Part shown: positions 9,946-20,178 of the stretch, piece by piece
Layout: the number at the start of each line of letters is the position of its first letter
Numbering within the stretch: position 1 is the stretch's first letter
NCBI RefSeq assembly: GCF_001898175.1
Contig: NZ_MKTH01000008.1
Location: 248,001-312,000 of the forward strand
Direction of reading: 5' to 3'
Source: Cellulomonas sp. 73-92
Lineage (GTDB): Bacteria; Actinomycetota; Actinomycetes; Actinomycetales; Cellulomonadaceae
DNA length: 64,000 nucleotides
Notes under the pieces: model-generated
The model's input: the letters and a program-made list of their open reading frames with translations, nothing else
What the model was told of the DNA's origin: nothing
Databases searched by the model: none
Position numbers and translations under genes: made by a program

Positions 9946-11835
9946 ATGATCACCAGGTCATTCGGGCGTGACGGACTGCTGGCGACCATCACGGTGGGTG
10001 CGGTGCTCGTCGCCACCGCCGCCGTCGCCGGCCCGGCCGCAGCCGCCCCGCAGCAGCAGATCGACCCGCAGCACCCGGACTTCGGCCCGAACGTCACGAT
10101 CGTCAGCCCGACCACGCCGCCCGCCCAGGTGGCGGCGACGTTGCAGGCGATCGCGAACCAGCAGCGCGACGCCGAGATGACCGACGCCAGGAAGGCGGTC
10201 TACTTCCTGCCCGGCACGTACGGCACGGCGGGCAACCCCCTGCAGTTCGAGCTGGGCTACTACACCGAGGTCGCCGGCCTCGGCCTGTCGCCCGACGACG
10301 TGACGCTCGACGGGAAGGTCGAGGTCTACAACCGCTGCCTGGCCGGCGGCGGCACGTCGAACTGCCTCGCGCTCGTCAACTTCTGGCGCACCCTGTCGAA
10401 CCTCGCGCTGCACGTCGACGGCGCCGGGCAGGACGGGTGCCGGGCCAGCGCCAACTTCTGGGCCGTGTCGCAGGCGGTCTCGATGCGCCGCGTCGACATG
10501 TCCGGGGCCAACCTCTCGCTCATGGACTACTGCACCGCCGGGCCGCAGTACGCCTCCGGCGGCTTCATCGCCGACTCGCGGCTGCCGTTCGTCATCAGCG
10601 GCTCGCAGCAGCAGTGGCTCATCCGCGACAGCCAGGTGGCCGGCTGGAGCAACGGCGTCTGGAACCAGGTGTTCTCGGGCGTCGTCGGGGCGCCGAGCGA
10701 CGCGGGCTACCCGGACCCGCCGTACACCACGCTCGCCACCACCCCGGTGAGCCGCGAGAAGCCGTACCTGTTCGTCGACCCGACGGGCGCGTTCAACGTG
10801 CGGGTGCCGGAGGCGAGGACCAACAGCAGCGGCATCACGTGGGCGAACGGCGTCACGCCCGGCCGGACCATCCCGATCACCGACTTCTACATCGCCCGGC
10901 CCGGCGACTCCGTGCAGACGATCAACAACGCGCTCGCGCGCGGCCAGAACCTCCTCCTCACGCCCGGCGTCTACGCCATCGACCGCACGATCGAGGTCAA
11001 GCGGCCCGACACCGTGGTCCTCGGCATGGGGCACGCGACGCTGACCTCCGTCGGCGGGGCCGTCCCCATGGCCGTCGCCGACGTGCCCGGCGTCGTCATC
11101 GCGGGCGTCACCTTCGACGCCGGCACCCAGCTGTCGCCGGCCCTGCTGCGCGTCGGCACGGCCCACGCGAACCACGGCATCGCCGCTCGCCGGTCCGTCA
11201 CCGACCCGACGACGCTGTCCGACGTGTTCGTGCGCGTCGGCGGGCCGCACGTCGGCAAGGTGACGAACGCGGTGGAGGTCAACAGCGACCACGTCATCAT
11301 CGACGACGCGTGGATCTGGCGCGCCGACCACGGCATCGAGGGGTTCACCAACGGCGTGAACGGCGACACCGACCGGTGGAACACCAACACCGGGCTGAAC
11401 GGTCTGGTCGTCAACGGGGACGACGTCACGGCGACGGGCCTGTTCTCCGAGCACTTCCAGCACTTCAGCACGCTGTGGAACGGCAACGGCGGCACCGTCG
11501 TCATGTACCAGAACGAGCTCGCGTACGACCCGCCGACCCAGGCGGACTGGACGCAGCCGAACGGCACGCTCGGGTACCCGGGCTACAAGGTGGCCGACGG
11601 CGTCACGAGCCACCACCTCTACGGCGGTGGCGTCTACGCGTTCAACGAGAACAACCCGTCGATCCACACGGCCAGCGGGTTCGAGGTGCCGGACACCCCC
11701 GGGGTGCTGCTGCACCACGTGTTCACGATCTGCCTGTCCGGGCCGGGGACGATCGACCACGTGGTCAACGACACCGGTGGCACCGCCGGCGCCGCCACGG
11801 TGAGCCAGCGGCAGGTGGTCGTCGACTACCCGTGA
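9946..11835 (+). CDS. secreted beta-helix protein, GH55-like (putative exo-1,3-beta-glucanase; homologues often labelled 'adenylyl cyclase')
   Basis: Signal peptide MITRSFGRDGLLATITVGAVLVATAAVAGPAAAA; RWNTNTGLNGLVVNGDDVTATGLFSEHFQHFSTLWNGNGGTVVMYQNELAYDPP; RBS GGAGAGGACGCAGGG before ATG. Confidence 0.65.
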   Translation: MITRSFGRDGLLATITVGAVLVATAAVAGPAAAAPQQQIDPQHPDFGPNVTIVSPTTPPAQVAATLQAIANQQRDAEMTDARKAVYFLPGTYGTAGNPLQFELGYYTEVAGLGLSPDDVTLDGKVEVYNRCLAGGGTSNCLALVNFWRTLSNLALHVDGAGQDGCRASANFWAVSQAVSMRRVDMSGANLSLMDYCTAGPQYASGGFIADSRLPFVISGSQQQWLIRDSQVAGWSNGVWNQVFSGVVGAPSDAGYPDPPYTTLATTPVSREKPYLFVDPTGAFNVRVPEARTNSSGITWANGVTPGRTIPITDFYIARPGDSVQTINNALARGQNLLLTPGVYAIDRTIEVKRPDTVVLGMGHATLTSVGGAVPMAVADVPGVVIAGVTFDAGTQLSPALLRVGTAHANHGIAARRSVTDPTTLSDVFVRVGGPHVGKVTNAVEVNSDHVIIDDAWIWRADHGIEGFTNGVNGDTDRWNTNTGLNGLVVNGDDVTATGLFSEHFQHFSTLWNGNGGTVVMYQNELAYDPPTQADWTQPNGTLGYPGYKVADGVTSHHLYGGGVYAFNENNPSIHTASGFEVPDTPGVLLHHVFTICLSGPGTIDHVVNDTGGTAGAATVSQRQVVVDYP

Positions 11836-11850
11836 CCTGATCGCACCGAG

Positions 11851-13164
11851 CTATGCGGTGCGCAGCGGGAGCCCCGGGTCGGCGGCGGTGACGCGGTCGA
11901 CCCGGGGCAGCTCCGCGCCGGCGAACAGGCGGCGCGCTGCGCCGACGTCGCGGGGACGGTCGACGACGAGCGCGGCGGTGGCACGCTCGCCGGCCAGCCA
12001 GATCGCCGACCAGCCCGCCCCGGCCGTCGGGTCGCCGCGCAGCAGCACCTCGTCGCCCGGCCCGGGCGCCCCGAAGAGCGCGAGGTCGTGGCCGAGCTGG
12101 GTCGAGAACACGTAGGGCGCCGGGTCGTCGGCCGGCGCGGGGACCGGCGTGCCCAGCAGGTGCCCGACGAGGACGCGCGGCCCGCGCAGCGCACCGTCCC
12201 AGTGCCCACCCGGCACCGTCCCGTGCCGCGGCGACCAGCGCGACGCGACGTCTCCGACGGCCCACAGGCCAGGGAGCTCCCGGCGTCCGGAGGCCAGCGC
12301 GCCGGTGCCGTCGCGGACGACGAAGACCGGGTGCCCCTCGGTCGGGGCGGGGGGGCGCTGGGGCTCGACCGCCCCGAGCACCGCGTACCGGTGACCCACC
12401 GGCACGGCACCGTCGGGTGCCAGCGGGAGCGACCGGCCGAGCCACGCCGTCGCCGGCCGGGCGCCCACCGCGGCGAGCACCACGTCGGCGGGCAGCCTGC
12501 GGCCGTCCGCCAGCTCGACGGCGTCCGGCCGCACCGCGGCGACGCGCGCGCCCGTCAGCAGCTCGACACCGGCCTCGTGGTACCACCCGGCGGTGAGCCC
12601 GCCCACGGCCTCCCCCAGCGCCGCCGACAACGGCGCACCGGCCGCCTCGACGACGGTCACCCGATGGCCCGCGGCGGCCGCGACCCCGGCCACCTCCGCG
12701 CCGATCCAGCCGGCCCCGATGACCACCAGCCGCGATCCCGGCCGGAGCGCGGTGCGCAGCCGCTCGGCGTCGGCCGCCGTGTGAAGCGTCAGCGCCGCCT
12801 CCCAGCCGGGCACGCGCACCGCGTGCGCGCCCGTCGCCAGCACGACGTGGTCGGCCGCGACCCAGCCGCCGTCGGTGAGGACGGCCGGACGAGGACCGGG
12901 CAGCAGGCCGCGCGCCGGCTCGTCCAGCCGGACCTCGTCGGCCAGCGCCCGCAGGTCGACGCCGATCTCGTCGGTCAGCCAGGAGGGGTGCGGCCGGTCG
13001 AACAGGTGCTTGGACAGCGGCGGGCGGTCGTAGGGCGGCACGCCCTCGCCGCCCAGCACCCGGATGCGCCCGTCGAAGCCGGCCTCGCGGAGCTCGGCCA
13101 CGGTCTGGGCGGCGGCCAGGCCCGCGCCGACCACCAGGACGTCGCGGCCTGCCGGTTCGCTCAC
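11851..13164 (-). CDS. FAD-dependent oxidoreductase (ferredoxin/NAD(P) reductase-like)
   Basis: VSEPAGRDVLVVGAGLAAAQTVAELREAGFDGRIRVLGGEGVPPYDRPPLSKHLF...; second Rossmann LVVIGAGWIGAEVAGVAAAAGHRVTVVE. Confidence 0.88.
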   Translation of the reverse strand: MSEPAGRDVLVVGAGLAAAQTVAELREAGFDGRIRVLGGEGVPPYDRPPLSKHLFDRPHPSWLTDEIGVDLRALADEVRLDEPARGLLPGPRPAVLTDGGWVAADHVVLATGAHAVRVPGWEAALTLHTAADAERLRTALRPGSRLVVIGAGWIGAEVAGVAAAAGHRVTVVEAAGAPLSAALGEAVGGLTAGWYHEAGVELLTGARVAAVRPDAVELADGRRLPADVVLAAVGARPATAWLGRSLPLAPDGAVPVGHRYAVLGAVEPQRPPAPTEGHPVFVVRDGTGALASGRRELPGLWAVGDVASRWSPRHGTVPGGHWDGALRGPRVLVGHLLGTPVPAPADDPAPYVFSTQLGHDLALFGAPGPGDEVLLRGDPTAGAGWSAIWLAGERATAALVVDRPRDVGAARRLFAGAELPRVDRVTAADPGLPLRTA

Positions 13165-13197
13165 GCCGCCACGGTAGCCTGGCGCGCGGGAGGCGGG

Positions 13198-13464
13198 ATG
13201 GGTGAGCGGCGGCGCGACGCGTCGTACTGGGTGGTCGCGGCCGGCATCACCGTCGCGGTCGTCGTCGGTCTCGTCGCGGACGCACGCGTCGGCGCCTACG
13301 TGCTCGCCGGCGTCCTCGCGGCCGCCGCGGCGGTGCGCGGCATGCGCCCCGAGCCGGGTCCGGCCGCCATCGGCGTGCGGCGGCGATGGCTGGACGTGTC
13401 GCTGCTCGGCGCGCTCGCCGTCGCCCTCACCGTGCTCGCCGCGATCGTCCCCGGCCGCGTCTGA
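13198..13464 (+). CDS. DUF3017 family membrane protein
   Basis: MGERRRDASYWVVAAGITVAVVVGLVADARVGAYVLAGVLAAAAAVRGMRPEPGPAAIGVRRRWLD...; conserved next to purH in actinobacteria. Confidence 0.7.
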   Translation: MGERRRDASYWVVAAGITVAVVVGLVADARVGAYVLAGVLAAAAAVRGMRPEPGPAAIGVRRRWLDVSLLGALAVALTVLAAIVPGRV

Positions 13465-13487
13465 TCCCTCCGCCCGGCGCGTCGCCG

Positions 13488-15113
13488 TCAGTGGAAGAAG
13501 TGCCGCGTGCCCGTGAGGTAGAGCGTCACCCCGGCGGCGCGCGCGGCGTCGACGACCTCCTCGTCGCGCACGGAGCCGCCAGGCTGGACCACGGCCTTCA
13601 CGCCCGAGGCGAGCAGCACCTCGAGCCCGTCGGCGAAGGGGAAGAACGCGTCGGAGGCCGCGACGGACCCCTGCGCCCGCTCGACCCCGGCGCGCTCGAC
13701 GGCCAGCCGGCAGGAGTCGACGCGGTTGACCTGGCCCATGCCGACGCCGACCGACGCGCCGCCCTTGGCGAGGAGGATCGCGTTGGACTTCACGGCGCGC
13801 ACGGCGCGCCACGCGAACACCAGGTCGGCCAGCGTCGCCTCGTCCGCCGGGTCGCCCGCCGCGAGCGTCCACGTCGCCGGGTCGTCACCCGCGGCGTCGA
13901 TCGCGTCGACCTCCTGGACGAGCATCCCGCCGCTGATCTCGCGCGTGGCCAGGCCGCCGGTCGGCGGGGCGTCGACGACGAGCAGCCGCACGTTCTTCTT
14001 CTTCTCCAGGACCGCGCGGGCGTCGTCGTCGAACGCCGGCGCGACGACGACCTCGGTGAAGATCGGCGCGATCTGCTCGGCCGCCGCCCGGGTGACGGGC
14101 CGGTTCGTGGCGATGACGCCGCCGTACGCGGACACGGGGTCGCACGCGTGCGCCTTCGCGTGCGCGTCCGTGATGTCGGTGCCCACCGCGATGCCGCACG
14201 GGTTGGCGTGCTTGACGACCGCGACCGTCGGCACGTCGCCCTGGTCGTGGGCGGCGCGCCACGCGGCGTCGGCGTCGACGTAGTTGTTGTAGCTCATGGC
14301 CTTGCCGTGCAGCTGGGTGGCCTGCGCCAGGCCCGCCGGGCCGTAGCCGTCGGTGTAGAGCGCCGCGCGCTGGTGCGGGTTCTCGCCGTACCGCAGCACG
14401 GCGGCGCGGTCCCACGTCGCGCCGATCCAGGCCGGGAAGCCGGTGTGGACGCCGTCGACCTCGTCGGTCGCGGTCGCCACGTTGCCCATCCAGGACGCGA
14501 CCGCGACGTCGTACGTCGCGGTGTGGACGAACGCCTGCGCCGCCAGGCGCGTGCGCTGCTCGAGCGTGAAGCCACCCGCACGGACGGCGGCCACCACCTC
14601 GTCGTACGACGACGGGTCGACGACGACCGCGACGCTCGGGTGGTTCTTGGCGGCGGCGCGCACCATCGACGGCCCGCCGATGTCGATCTGCTCGACGCAC
14701 TCGTCGACGCCCGCGCCCGAGGCCACGGTCGCCGTGAACGGGTAGAGGTTGACGACGACGAGCTCGAACGGCGCCACGCCCAGCTCCGCGAGCTGCGCGA
14801 GGTGCTCCGGCCGGCGCGTGTCGGCGAGGATGCCGGCGTGCACGCGCGGGTGCAGCGTCTTGACGCGCCCGTCGAGGCACTCGGGGAAGCCGGTGAGCTC
14901 CTCGACGCGGGTGACGGGCACGCCCGCGGCGGCGATGCGGGCCGCCGTCGACCCGGTGGAGACGAGCTCGACGCCCGCCTCGTGCAGGGCGGTGGCCAGC
15001 TCGGCGAGGCCGGTCTTGTCGTAGACGGAGACGAGTGCTCGGCGGACCGGGCGGCGCCCCTGCGGATCGGCGTCGGCCGGGGCGGCTGCGGGGGGAAGCG
15101 AGGCGTGCGACAC
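13488..15113 (-). CDS. purH: bifunctional AICAR formyltransferase / IMP cyclohydrolase
   Basis: [73 protein letters not shown]...; C-term [10 protein letters not shown]...[15 protein letters not shown] start with AGGAG SD. Confidence 0.97.
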   Translation of the reverse strand: MSHASLPPAAAPADADPQGRRPVRRALVSVYDKTGLAELATALHEAGVELVSTGSTAARIAAAGVPVTRVEELTGFPECLDGRVKTLHPRVHAGILADTRRPEHLAQLAELGVAPFELVVVNLYPFTATVASGAGVDECVEQIDIGGPSMVRAAAKNHPSVAVVVDPSSYDEVVAAVRAGGFTLEQRTRLAAQAFVHTATYDVAVASWMGNVATATDEVDGVHTGFPAWIGATWDRAAVLRYGENPHQRAALYTDGYGPAGLAQATQLHGKAMSYNNYVDADAAWRAAHDQGDVPTVAVVKHANPCGIAVGTDITDAHAKAHACDPVSAYGGVIATNRPVTRAAAEQIAPIFTEVVVAPAFDDDARAVLEKKKNVRLLVVDAPPTGGLATREISGGMLVQEVDAIDAAGDDPATWTLAAGDPADEATLADLVFAWRAVRAVKSNAILLAKGGASVGVGMGQVNRVDSCRLAVERAGVERAQGSVAASDAFFPFADGLEVLLASGVKAVVQPGGSVRDEEVVDAARAAGVTLYLTGTRHFFH

Positions 15114-15157
15114 GGGGCGGCTCCTGGGTCGGGCGCACCGTCGGGTGCGCGGTGACG

Positions 15158-15245
15158 ATCCCAGGCACCCAGGCGTCCGGTGCGTTGTCGGGTGGTGCTC
15201 GGCCGCTCCCCGGTGGTCAGGCCCACCTCACGCCAGTCACGGCCG
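15158..15245 (-). ncRNA. ZTP riboswitch (pfl motif)
   Basis: Minus strand GGCCGTGACTGGCGTGAGGTGGGCCTGACCACCGGGGAGCGGCCGAGC...GGACGCCTGGGTGCC; contains CGUGACUGGCG, ACCACCGGGGAGCG and CGCCUGGGU in consensus order, upstream of purH. Confidence 0.92.
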
Positions 15246-15253
15246 GGGACATC

Positions 15254-15901
15254 CTAACCGGCGCCGAGGCTCGCCTTCCTGCCGTCGACGGTCAGCCCTC
15301 CGCGCAGGATCCGTCCGACGACGTCGACGAGGAGCGTGCGTTCCGCGACCTTGATGCGCTCGTGCAGGGTGCCCTCGTCGTCGTCGTCCGCCACCGGCAC
15401 CGGCACCTGCGCGACGATGGGCCCGGAGTCCACGCCCTCGTCGACGACGATCACCGAGCAGCCCGTCACCTTGACGCCGTGCGCGAGGGCGTCACGCACC
15501 GCGTGGGCGCCGGGGAACGCCGGCAGCAGCGCCGGGTGCGTGTTGACCGCCCGGCCGCCGAACGCGGCGAGGAAGGCCGGGCCGACGAGCCGCATGAACC
15601 CCGCCATGACGACGAGGTCGGGGCGGAAGGCCGCCACCGCGGCGGTCAGCGCACGGTCCCACGCCGCGCGGTCGGGGAAGTCGGCGAGCCGCACCGTGGC
15701 GCGGGCGACACCCGCGGCCTCGGCCCGCTCCAGGGCGCCGGCGGCGGGCCGGTCGGTGACGACGCCGACGACCCGCCCGCCGAACGCGGGGTCGTCGTGC
15801 GCCGCGAGCAGGGCGCCGAGCACCGAGCCCGCGCCGGACGCGAGGACGACGACACGGCCCGACGACCGGGTGGGCGGTTGCGGCGGCGATGCGGGCGGCA
15901 C
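15254..15901 (-). CDS. purN: phosphoribosylglycinamide formyltransferase
   Basis: GRVVVLASGAGSVLGALLAAHDDPAFGGRVVGVVTDRPAAGALERA...MAGFMRLVGPAFLAAFGGRAVNTHPALLPAFPGAHAVRDAL. Confidence 0.95.
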   Translation of the reverse strand: MPPASPPQPPTRSSGRVVVLASGAGSVLGALLAAHDDPAFGGRVVGVVTDRPAAGALERAEAAGVARATVRLADFPDRAAWDRALTAAVAAFRPDLVVMAGFMRLVGPAFLAAFGGRAVNTHPALLPAFPGAHAVRDALAHGVKVTGCSVIVVDEGVDSGPIVAQVPVPVADDDDEGTLHERIKVAERTLLVDVVGRILRGGLTVDGRKASLGAG

Positions 15902-15977
15902 GGCTCGACCCTAACCGCGATGCGGACGCCCGGTAGCCATGAGGTGGTCACCCAGGCGCGGGGCGGAGAATGCTGCC

Positions 15978-16634
15978 GTGAGCAACCCCTACGCCCCGCC
16001 GGAGGACCGCGAGCGCGAGGCGCAGCGCGCCGGGCGCGCCCCCGAGCCGCCGGCGGGCGCCGAGGCCCTCCCACCCGTGCCGCCGGCCGGCGCCGGCGCA
16101 CCCGCGGCGCCCACCGGCACCGGCGCTCGTCCGGCCGGCACGAGGCACGGCGCCCCGTACTCCGGGCCGCTGGCCGCACCGGACCGCTCCCCCGAGGGCG
16201 TGCCGTACGAGCGCCCTCGGGCGCCGCACCAGGACCCTCCCGCGAGCCCGGCGGACGTGCTGCGCGTGGCCTCGCTGCTGCGCTGGACGGCCGTCCTCGT
16301 GCTGGTCGCGGTCGTCGGCGACCTGTTCGTGTTCCCGTGGTTCCTCGCGGCCGGTCTGGTCGGGCTCGGCGCGCTCGTCGTCGGCGGCCGGGGCCTGGCC
16401 CTGGCGGCGCGGACGCGGCAGAGCACACCGCGCACGCTGCTGATCCTCCTGGTCGTCGTCGCGCTCCTCGGCCTGACGCGGCCCACCACGGCGCTGCTGA
16501 CGTGGGACGCCGAGCAGTCGTACGCCCGCTGCCAGGCCGCCGCCCTCACGGTCCAGGCGCAGAACGCATGCGTCAGCGAGTACCAGCAGGCTCTCGATGC
16601 TCGTGTGGCTCAGCTGAAGAGCCGGGCGGGCTGA
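15978..16634 (+). CDS. proline-rich N-terminus, multi-TM hypothetical membrane protein
   Basis: GTG start; PYAPPEDREREAQRAGRAPEPP... then LRWTAVLVLVAVVGDLFVFPWFLAAGLVGLGALVVGG. Confidence 0.7.
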   Translation: MSNPYAPPEDREREAQRAGRAPEPPAGAEALPPVPPAGAGAPAAPTGTGARPAGTRHGAPYSGPLAAPDRSPEGVPYERPRAPHQDPPASPADVLRVASLLRWTAVLVLVAVVGDLFVFPWFLAAGLVGLGALVVGGRGLALAARTRQSTPRTLLILLVVVALLGLTRPTTALLTWDAEQSYARCQAAALTVQAQNACVSEYQQALDARVAQLKSRAG

Positions 16635-17874
16635 CTTCACGGTGCGGCCGGCCGATGCCGCCCAGCACCGCCGATCGCACCAGCCGCTCCGCCGGCAGCG
16701 CCACCGCCGCCGCGCCGAGCACCGCGCCCGCCGCGGCCAGCCCCGCCACCGCCCACACCGGCGCGCCGATCGCCGCCATCCGTCCCGTGCCGATCGCGCC
16801 GCCGGCGGCGGCGACGCCGAGGGCGACGAGCAGGCCGGTGACAGCGCCCACGACACCGGCCGCGGCGGCCGGCTCCCACGCGCGCTCCGCGACGAGCCGG
16901 CGGTGCACCACCGCGCCTGCCACCAGCCCGCCCACGACGAGCAGCGCGGGGGCGAGCCGGGACGGGCCACCAGCCAGCAGGTCCGTCGGCAGCGCCCCGA
17001 GCAGCGGCACCGCCGGCAGCGGCCCGGCCGTGACGGCGTCGGGCCCGAAGTGCGAGCCGGCGCCGACCGCGAAGCCCGGGCCGGCGAGCCATGCCCCGGC
17101 CCACGCCACGAGGTTCGGCGCGAAGCCGAGCTCGCCGATCGCGAGCACGATCGACCCCATCGTGTCCAGCCCGAGGCCGCGCACCACCGCGTCGACCTGC
17201 GCCCGGCCGGCAAGCACCCAGCCGGCAGCCGTCAGCGCGGCGAGCACGACGAGCACGCCGGCCCCGACGACACCGCCGACGACGCCGGCACGCAGCCACT
17301 GCGGCAGCCGCGCCCACGGCCGGCCGATGCGTCGCCGCAGCACGTCGGCGTCGCCGCGGCGCAGGACGCCGGCGCCCAGGCCGAGGCCGCCGACGACGAG
17401 GGCGCCGAACGCGGCGTGGAACGCGCGGCCCGCGGTCATCGGGTCGCTCAGCGCCACCGCCAGGACGAGCACCACATAGGTGCCGAGGGCCGCCAGGAAC
17501 GCCGACGGCACCGGCCGCGCCGAGCGGCGGGCCGAGGCGTAGGCCGTGTACCAGGCGATCGCCGTCAGCCCGAGCGGCACGAGGGTGACGTGCCCGAGCG
17601 GGACGCCGTGCCCCAGCAGCCACAGGCCCGCACCGATCTGCACCGAGCGGGTCCACGGGACGCCGACGTTGGACGGGTCCGCCGACGTCACGACGAACAC
17701 GGCGACGGCCGGCACCACGGTCACCGCGAGCGAGAGGACGACCGCCTGCACCGCCGCCAGCACCCCGGAGACCCACGGCAGCCCGCCGTCGAGCGGGCTG
17801 GGCTCACGAGCCGGCGGAGGCGGGACGCCGATGACGCGGCGCGTAGCGGCCGCCGGCCGCTGCGGGGTGCTCAT
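16573..17874 (-). CDS. DUF6350 / PerM-like membrane protein
   Basis: Multi-TM 433 aa protein between sucCD and purN, the same neighbourhood as mycobacterial perM (Rv0955)-purN-purH. Confidence 0.7.
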   Translation of the reverse strand: MSTPQRPAAATRRVIGVPPPPAREPSPLDGGLPWVSGVLAAVQAVVLSLAVTVVPAVAVFVVTSADPSNVGVPWTRSVQIGAGLWLLGHGVPLGHVTLVPLGLTAIAWYTAYASARRSARPVPSAFLAALGTYVVLVLAVALSDPMTAGRAFHAAFGALVVGGLGLGAGVLRRGDADVLRRRIGRPWARLPQWLRAGVVGGVVGAGVLVVLAALTAAGWVLAGRAQVDAVVRGLGLDTMGSIVLAIGELGFAPNLVAWAGAWLAGPGFAVGAGSHFGPDAVTAGPLPAVPLLGALPTDLLAGGPSRLAPALLVVGGLVAGAVVHRRLVAERAWEPAAAAGVVGAVTGLLVALGVAAAGGAIGTGRMAAIGAPVWAVAGLAAAGAVLGAAAVALPAERLVRSAVLGGIGRPHREVSPPGSSAEPHEHREPAGTR

Positions 17875-17953
17875 CCGCCCATCGTCGGGTGCGCCCGCCG
17901 ACGCCCGGCTCAGGTGCCCCGGCGCGTCGCCACCCCGCCGCCCCTCCCACGGC

Positions 17954-18040
17954 CCGCGAGCGCATGGTTCGTCGCCGACGTCGTGGGTTCCGTGGCACGG
18001 AAGGGTGGATGTCGACGACGAACGATGCGCTCGGCGCGGG
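17954..18040. repeat. large intergenic imperfect inverted repeat (hairpin)
   Basis: GAGCGCATGGTTCGTCGCCGACGTC ... GATGTCGACGACGAACGATGCGCTC around an inner TTCCGTG-G-CACGGAA stem. Confidence 0.75.
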
Positions 18041-18057
18041 GACGCGGTGCGCGAGGG

Positions 18058-18942
18058 TCAGTGACGGGCTGCCAGGATCGAGCGCGCGATCGCCGCGGTC
18101 TCCGACGGGGTCTTGCCGACCCGGACGCCGGCGGCCTCCAGCGCGTCCTTCTTCGCCTGCGCGGTGCCCGACGAGCCGGACACGATCGCGCCGGCGTGGC
18201 CCATCGTCTTGCCCTCGGGGGCCGTGAAGCCGGCGACGTAGCCGACGACGGGCTTGGTGACGTGCTCCGTGATGAAGGCCGCGGCCCGCTCCTCGGCGTC
18301 GCCGCCGATCTCGCCGATCATGACGATCAGCTCGGTCTCCGGGTCCGCCTCGAACGCGGCCAGCGCGTCGATGTGCGTGGTCCCGATGACGGGGTCGCCC
18401 CCGATCCCGATGCAGGTGGAGAAGCCGTAGTCGGACAGCTCGAACATCATCTGGTAGGTCAGCGTGCCGGACTTCGACACCAGCCCGATCGGCCCGGCGC
18501 CGGTGATGTCCGCGGGGATGATCCCGACGTTCGAGCGGCCCGGCGTGATGAGGCCAGGGCAGTTGGGCCCGATGATGCGCGAGCCCTTGGCCTGCGCGTA
18601 CGTGAAGAACTCCGCCGTGTCGGCGACCGGGACACCCTCGGTAATGACGACGATGAGCGGCACTCCCGCGTCGACCGCCTCGACGACGGCGTCCTTGGTG
18701 AAGGCCGGCGGCACGAAGACGACCGACACGTCGGCGCCGGTCTGGCGCACGGCCGCCTCCACCGTGCCGAACACCGGCACGTCCCGCGTCGGGAAGGACA
18801 CGACCTCGCCGGCCTTGCGCGGGTTGACGCCGCCGACGACGTCGGTGCCGGAGGCGAGCATCCGGGTGGTGTGCTTGGTCCCCTCGGACCCGGTCATGCC
18901 CTGGACGATGACCTTGGACTGCTCGGTCAGGAAGACGGCCAC
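18058..18942 (-). CDS. sucD: succinyl-CoA synthetase alpha subunit
   Basis: [48 protein letters not shown]...; GHAGAIVSG. Confidence 0.97.
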   Translation of the reverse strand: MAVFLTEQSKVIVQGMTGSEGTKHTTRMLASGTDVVGGVNPRKAGEVVSFPTRDVPVFGTVEAAVRQTGADVSVVFVPPAFTKDAVVEAVDAGVPLIVVITEGVPVADTAEFFTYAQAKGSRIIGPNCPGLITPGRSNVGIIPADITGAGPIGLVSKSGTLTYQMMFELSDYGFSTCIGIGGDPVIGTTHIDALAAFEADPETELIVMIGEIGGDAEERAAAFITEHVTKPVVGYVAGFTAPEGKTMGHAGAIVSGSSGTAQAKKDALEAAGVRVGKTPSETAAIARSILAARH

Positions 18943-18970
18943 TTCTGGTTGCTCCTCAGGTCTGCGGGTC

Positions 18971-20077
18971 TCAGGCGGCGGCCGCGAGCGCGGCGGCGGC
19001 GTCGGCGCCGCCGTCCATCGTCTCGGCCAGGGTGACGAGCGGGTGCGCGGCGGCCGCGAGGATCGCCCGGCCCTCGGCGACGTTGTTGCCGTCCAGCCGC
19101 ACGACGAGGGGCTTGGACGCCTCGTCGCCGAGCATCTCGAGCGCCGCGACGATGCCGCGCGCGACCTCGTCGCACGCCGTGATGCCGCCGAACACGTTGA
19201 CGAACACGGCCTTGACCTGCGGGTCGGACAGGATGATGTCGAGCCCGTCGGCCATCACCTGGGCCGAGGCGCCGCCGCCGATGTCGAGGAAGTTGGCGGG
19301 CCGCACCCCGCCGTGCGCCTCGCCGGCGTACGCGACGACGTCGAGCGTGCTCATGACGAGGCCCGCGCCGTTGCCGATGATGCCGACCTGGCCGTCGAGC
19401 TTGACGTAGTTGAGGTGCTTGGCCTTGGCGCGCGCCTCGAGCGGGTCCTTGCCGTCCAGGGCGATGACACGGCCGTCGGTGGTCAGCACCAGCGGGTTGA
19501 CCTCGACGAGGGTGGCGTCCTCCTCGTCGTACACCGCCCAGAGCCTGCGCAGCACCTGGGCGACGCGCGGCGCGACGGCCTCGTCGAAGCCCGCGGCCGC
19601 GACGATCTCGTCCGCCTTCGCCTCGTCGATGCCGACCAGCGGGTCGACGGGGATGCGGGCGAGCGCCTCGGGTCGCTCGACGGCGAGCTGCTCGATCTCC
19701 ATGCCGCCCTCGACGCTCGCCATCGCCAGGTAGCGGCGCTCGGCGCGGTCGAGCAGCAGGGAGACGTAGTACTCCTTGTCGATGTCGGCGCCGAGCGCGA
19801 CGAGGACGCGGTGCACGGTGTGGCCCTTGATGTCCATGCCGAGGATCTGCGCGGCGACCTGCTCGGCCTCGTCGGGCGTCCGGGCAAGCTTGACGCCGCC
19901 CGCCTTGCCGCGGCCGCCCGTCTTGACCTGAGCCTTGACCACCACGAGGCCGGCCCCACGCAGCAGCTGCTCGGCGGCGGAACGGGCCTCCGCCGGCGTG
20001 GTCGCGACGAGGCCGTCGAGGACGGGGACCTCGTGCGCGGCGAACAGGTCACGTGCCTGGTACTCGAACAGGTCCAC
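18971..20077 (-). CDS. sucC: succinyl-CoA synthetase beta subunit
   Basis: [22 protein letters not shown]...[20 protein letters not shown]...; [16 protein letters not shown]. Confidence 0.97.
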   Translation of the reverse strand: MDLFEYQARDLFAAHEVPVLDGLVATTPAEARSAAEQLLRGAGLVVVKAQVKTGGRGKAGGVKLARTPDEAEQVAAQILGMDIKGHTVHRVLVALGADIDKEYYVSLLLDRAERRYLAMASVEGGMEIEQLAVERPEALARIPVDPLVGIDEAKADEIVAAAGFDEAVAPRVAQVLRRLWAVYDEEDATLVEVNPLVLTTDGRVIALDGKDPLEARAKAKHLNYVKLDGQVGIIGNGAGLVMSTLDVVAYAGEAHGGVRPANFLDIGGGASAQVMADGLDIILSDPQVKAVFVNVFGGITACDEVARGIVAALEMLGDEASKPLVVRLDGNNVAEGRAILAAAAHPLVTLAETMDGGADAAAALAAAA

Positions 20078-20164
20078 CCTCGGTCCTCTCGTCGGCCTCG
20101 CCGGCCCTCGTCGGCCGCGGGCTCACGCTCGGCCGGCCCGCGCCGGCTCGATCGTAGCCGGATT

Positions 20165-20178
20165 TCTCGACGTCGAGA
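20165..20178. promoter_or_regulatory. perfect palindrome upstream of sucCD
   Basis: TCTCGACGTCGAGA, 88 bp upstream of the sucC start. Confidence 0.55.
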
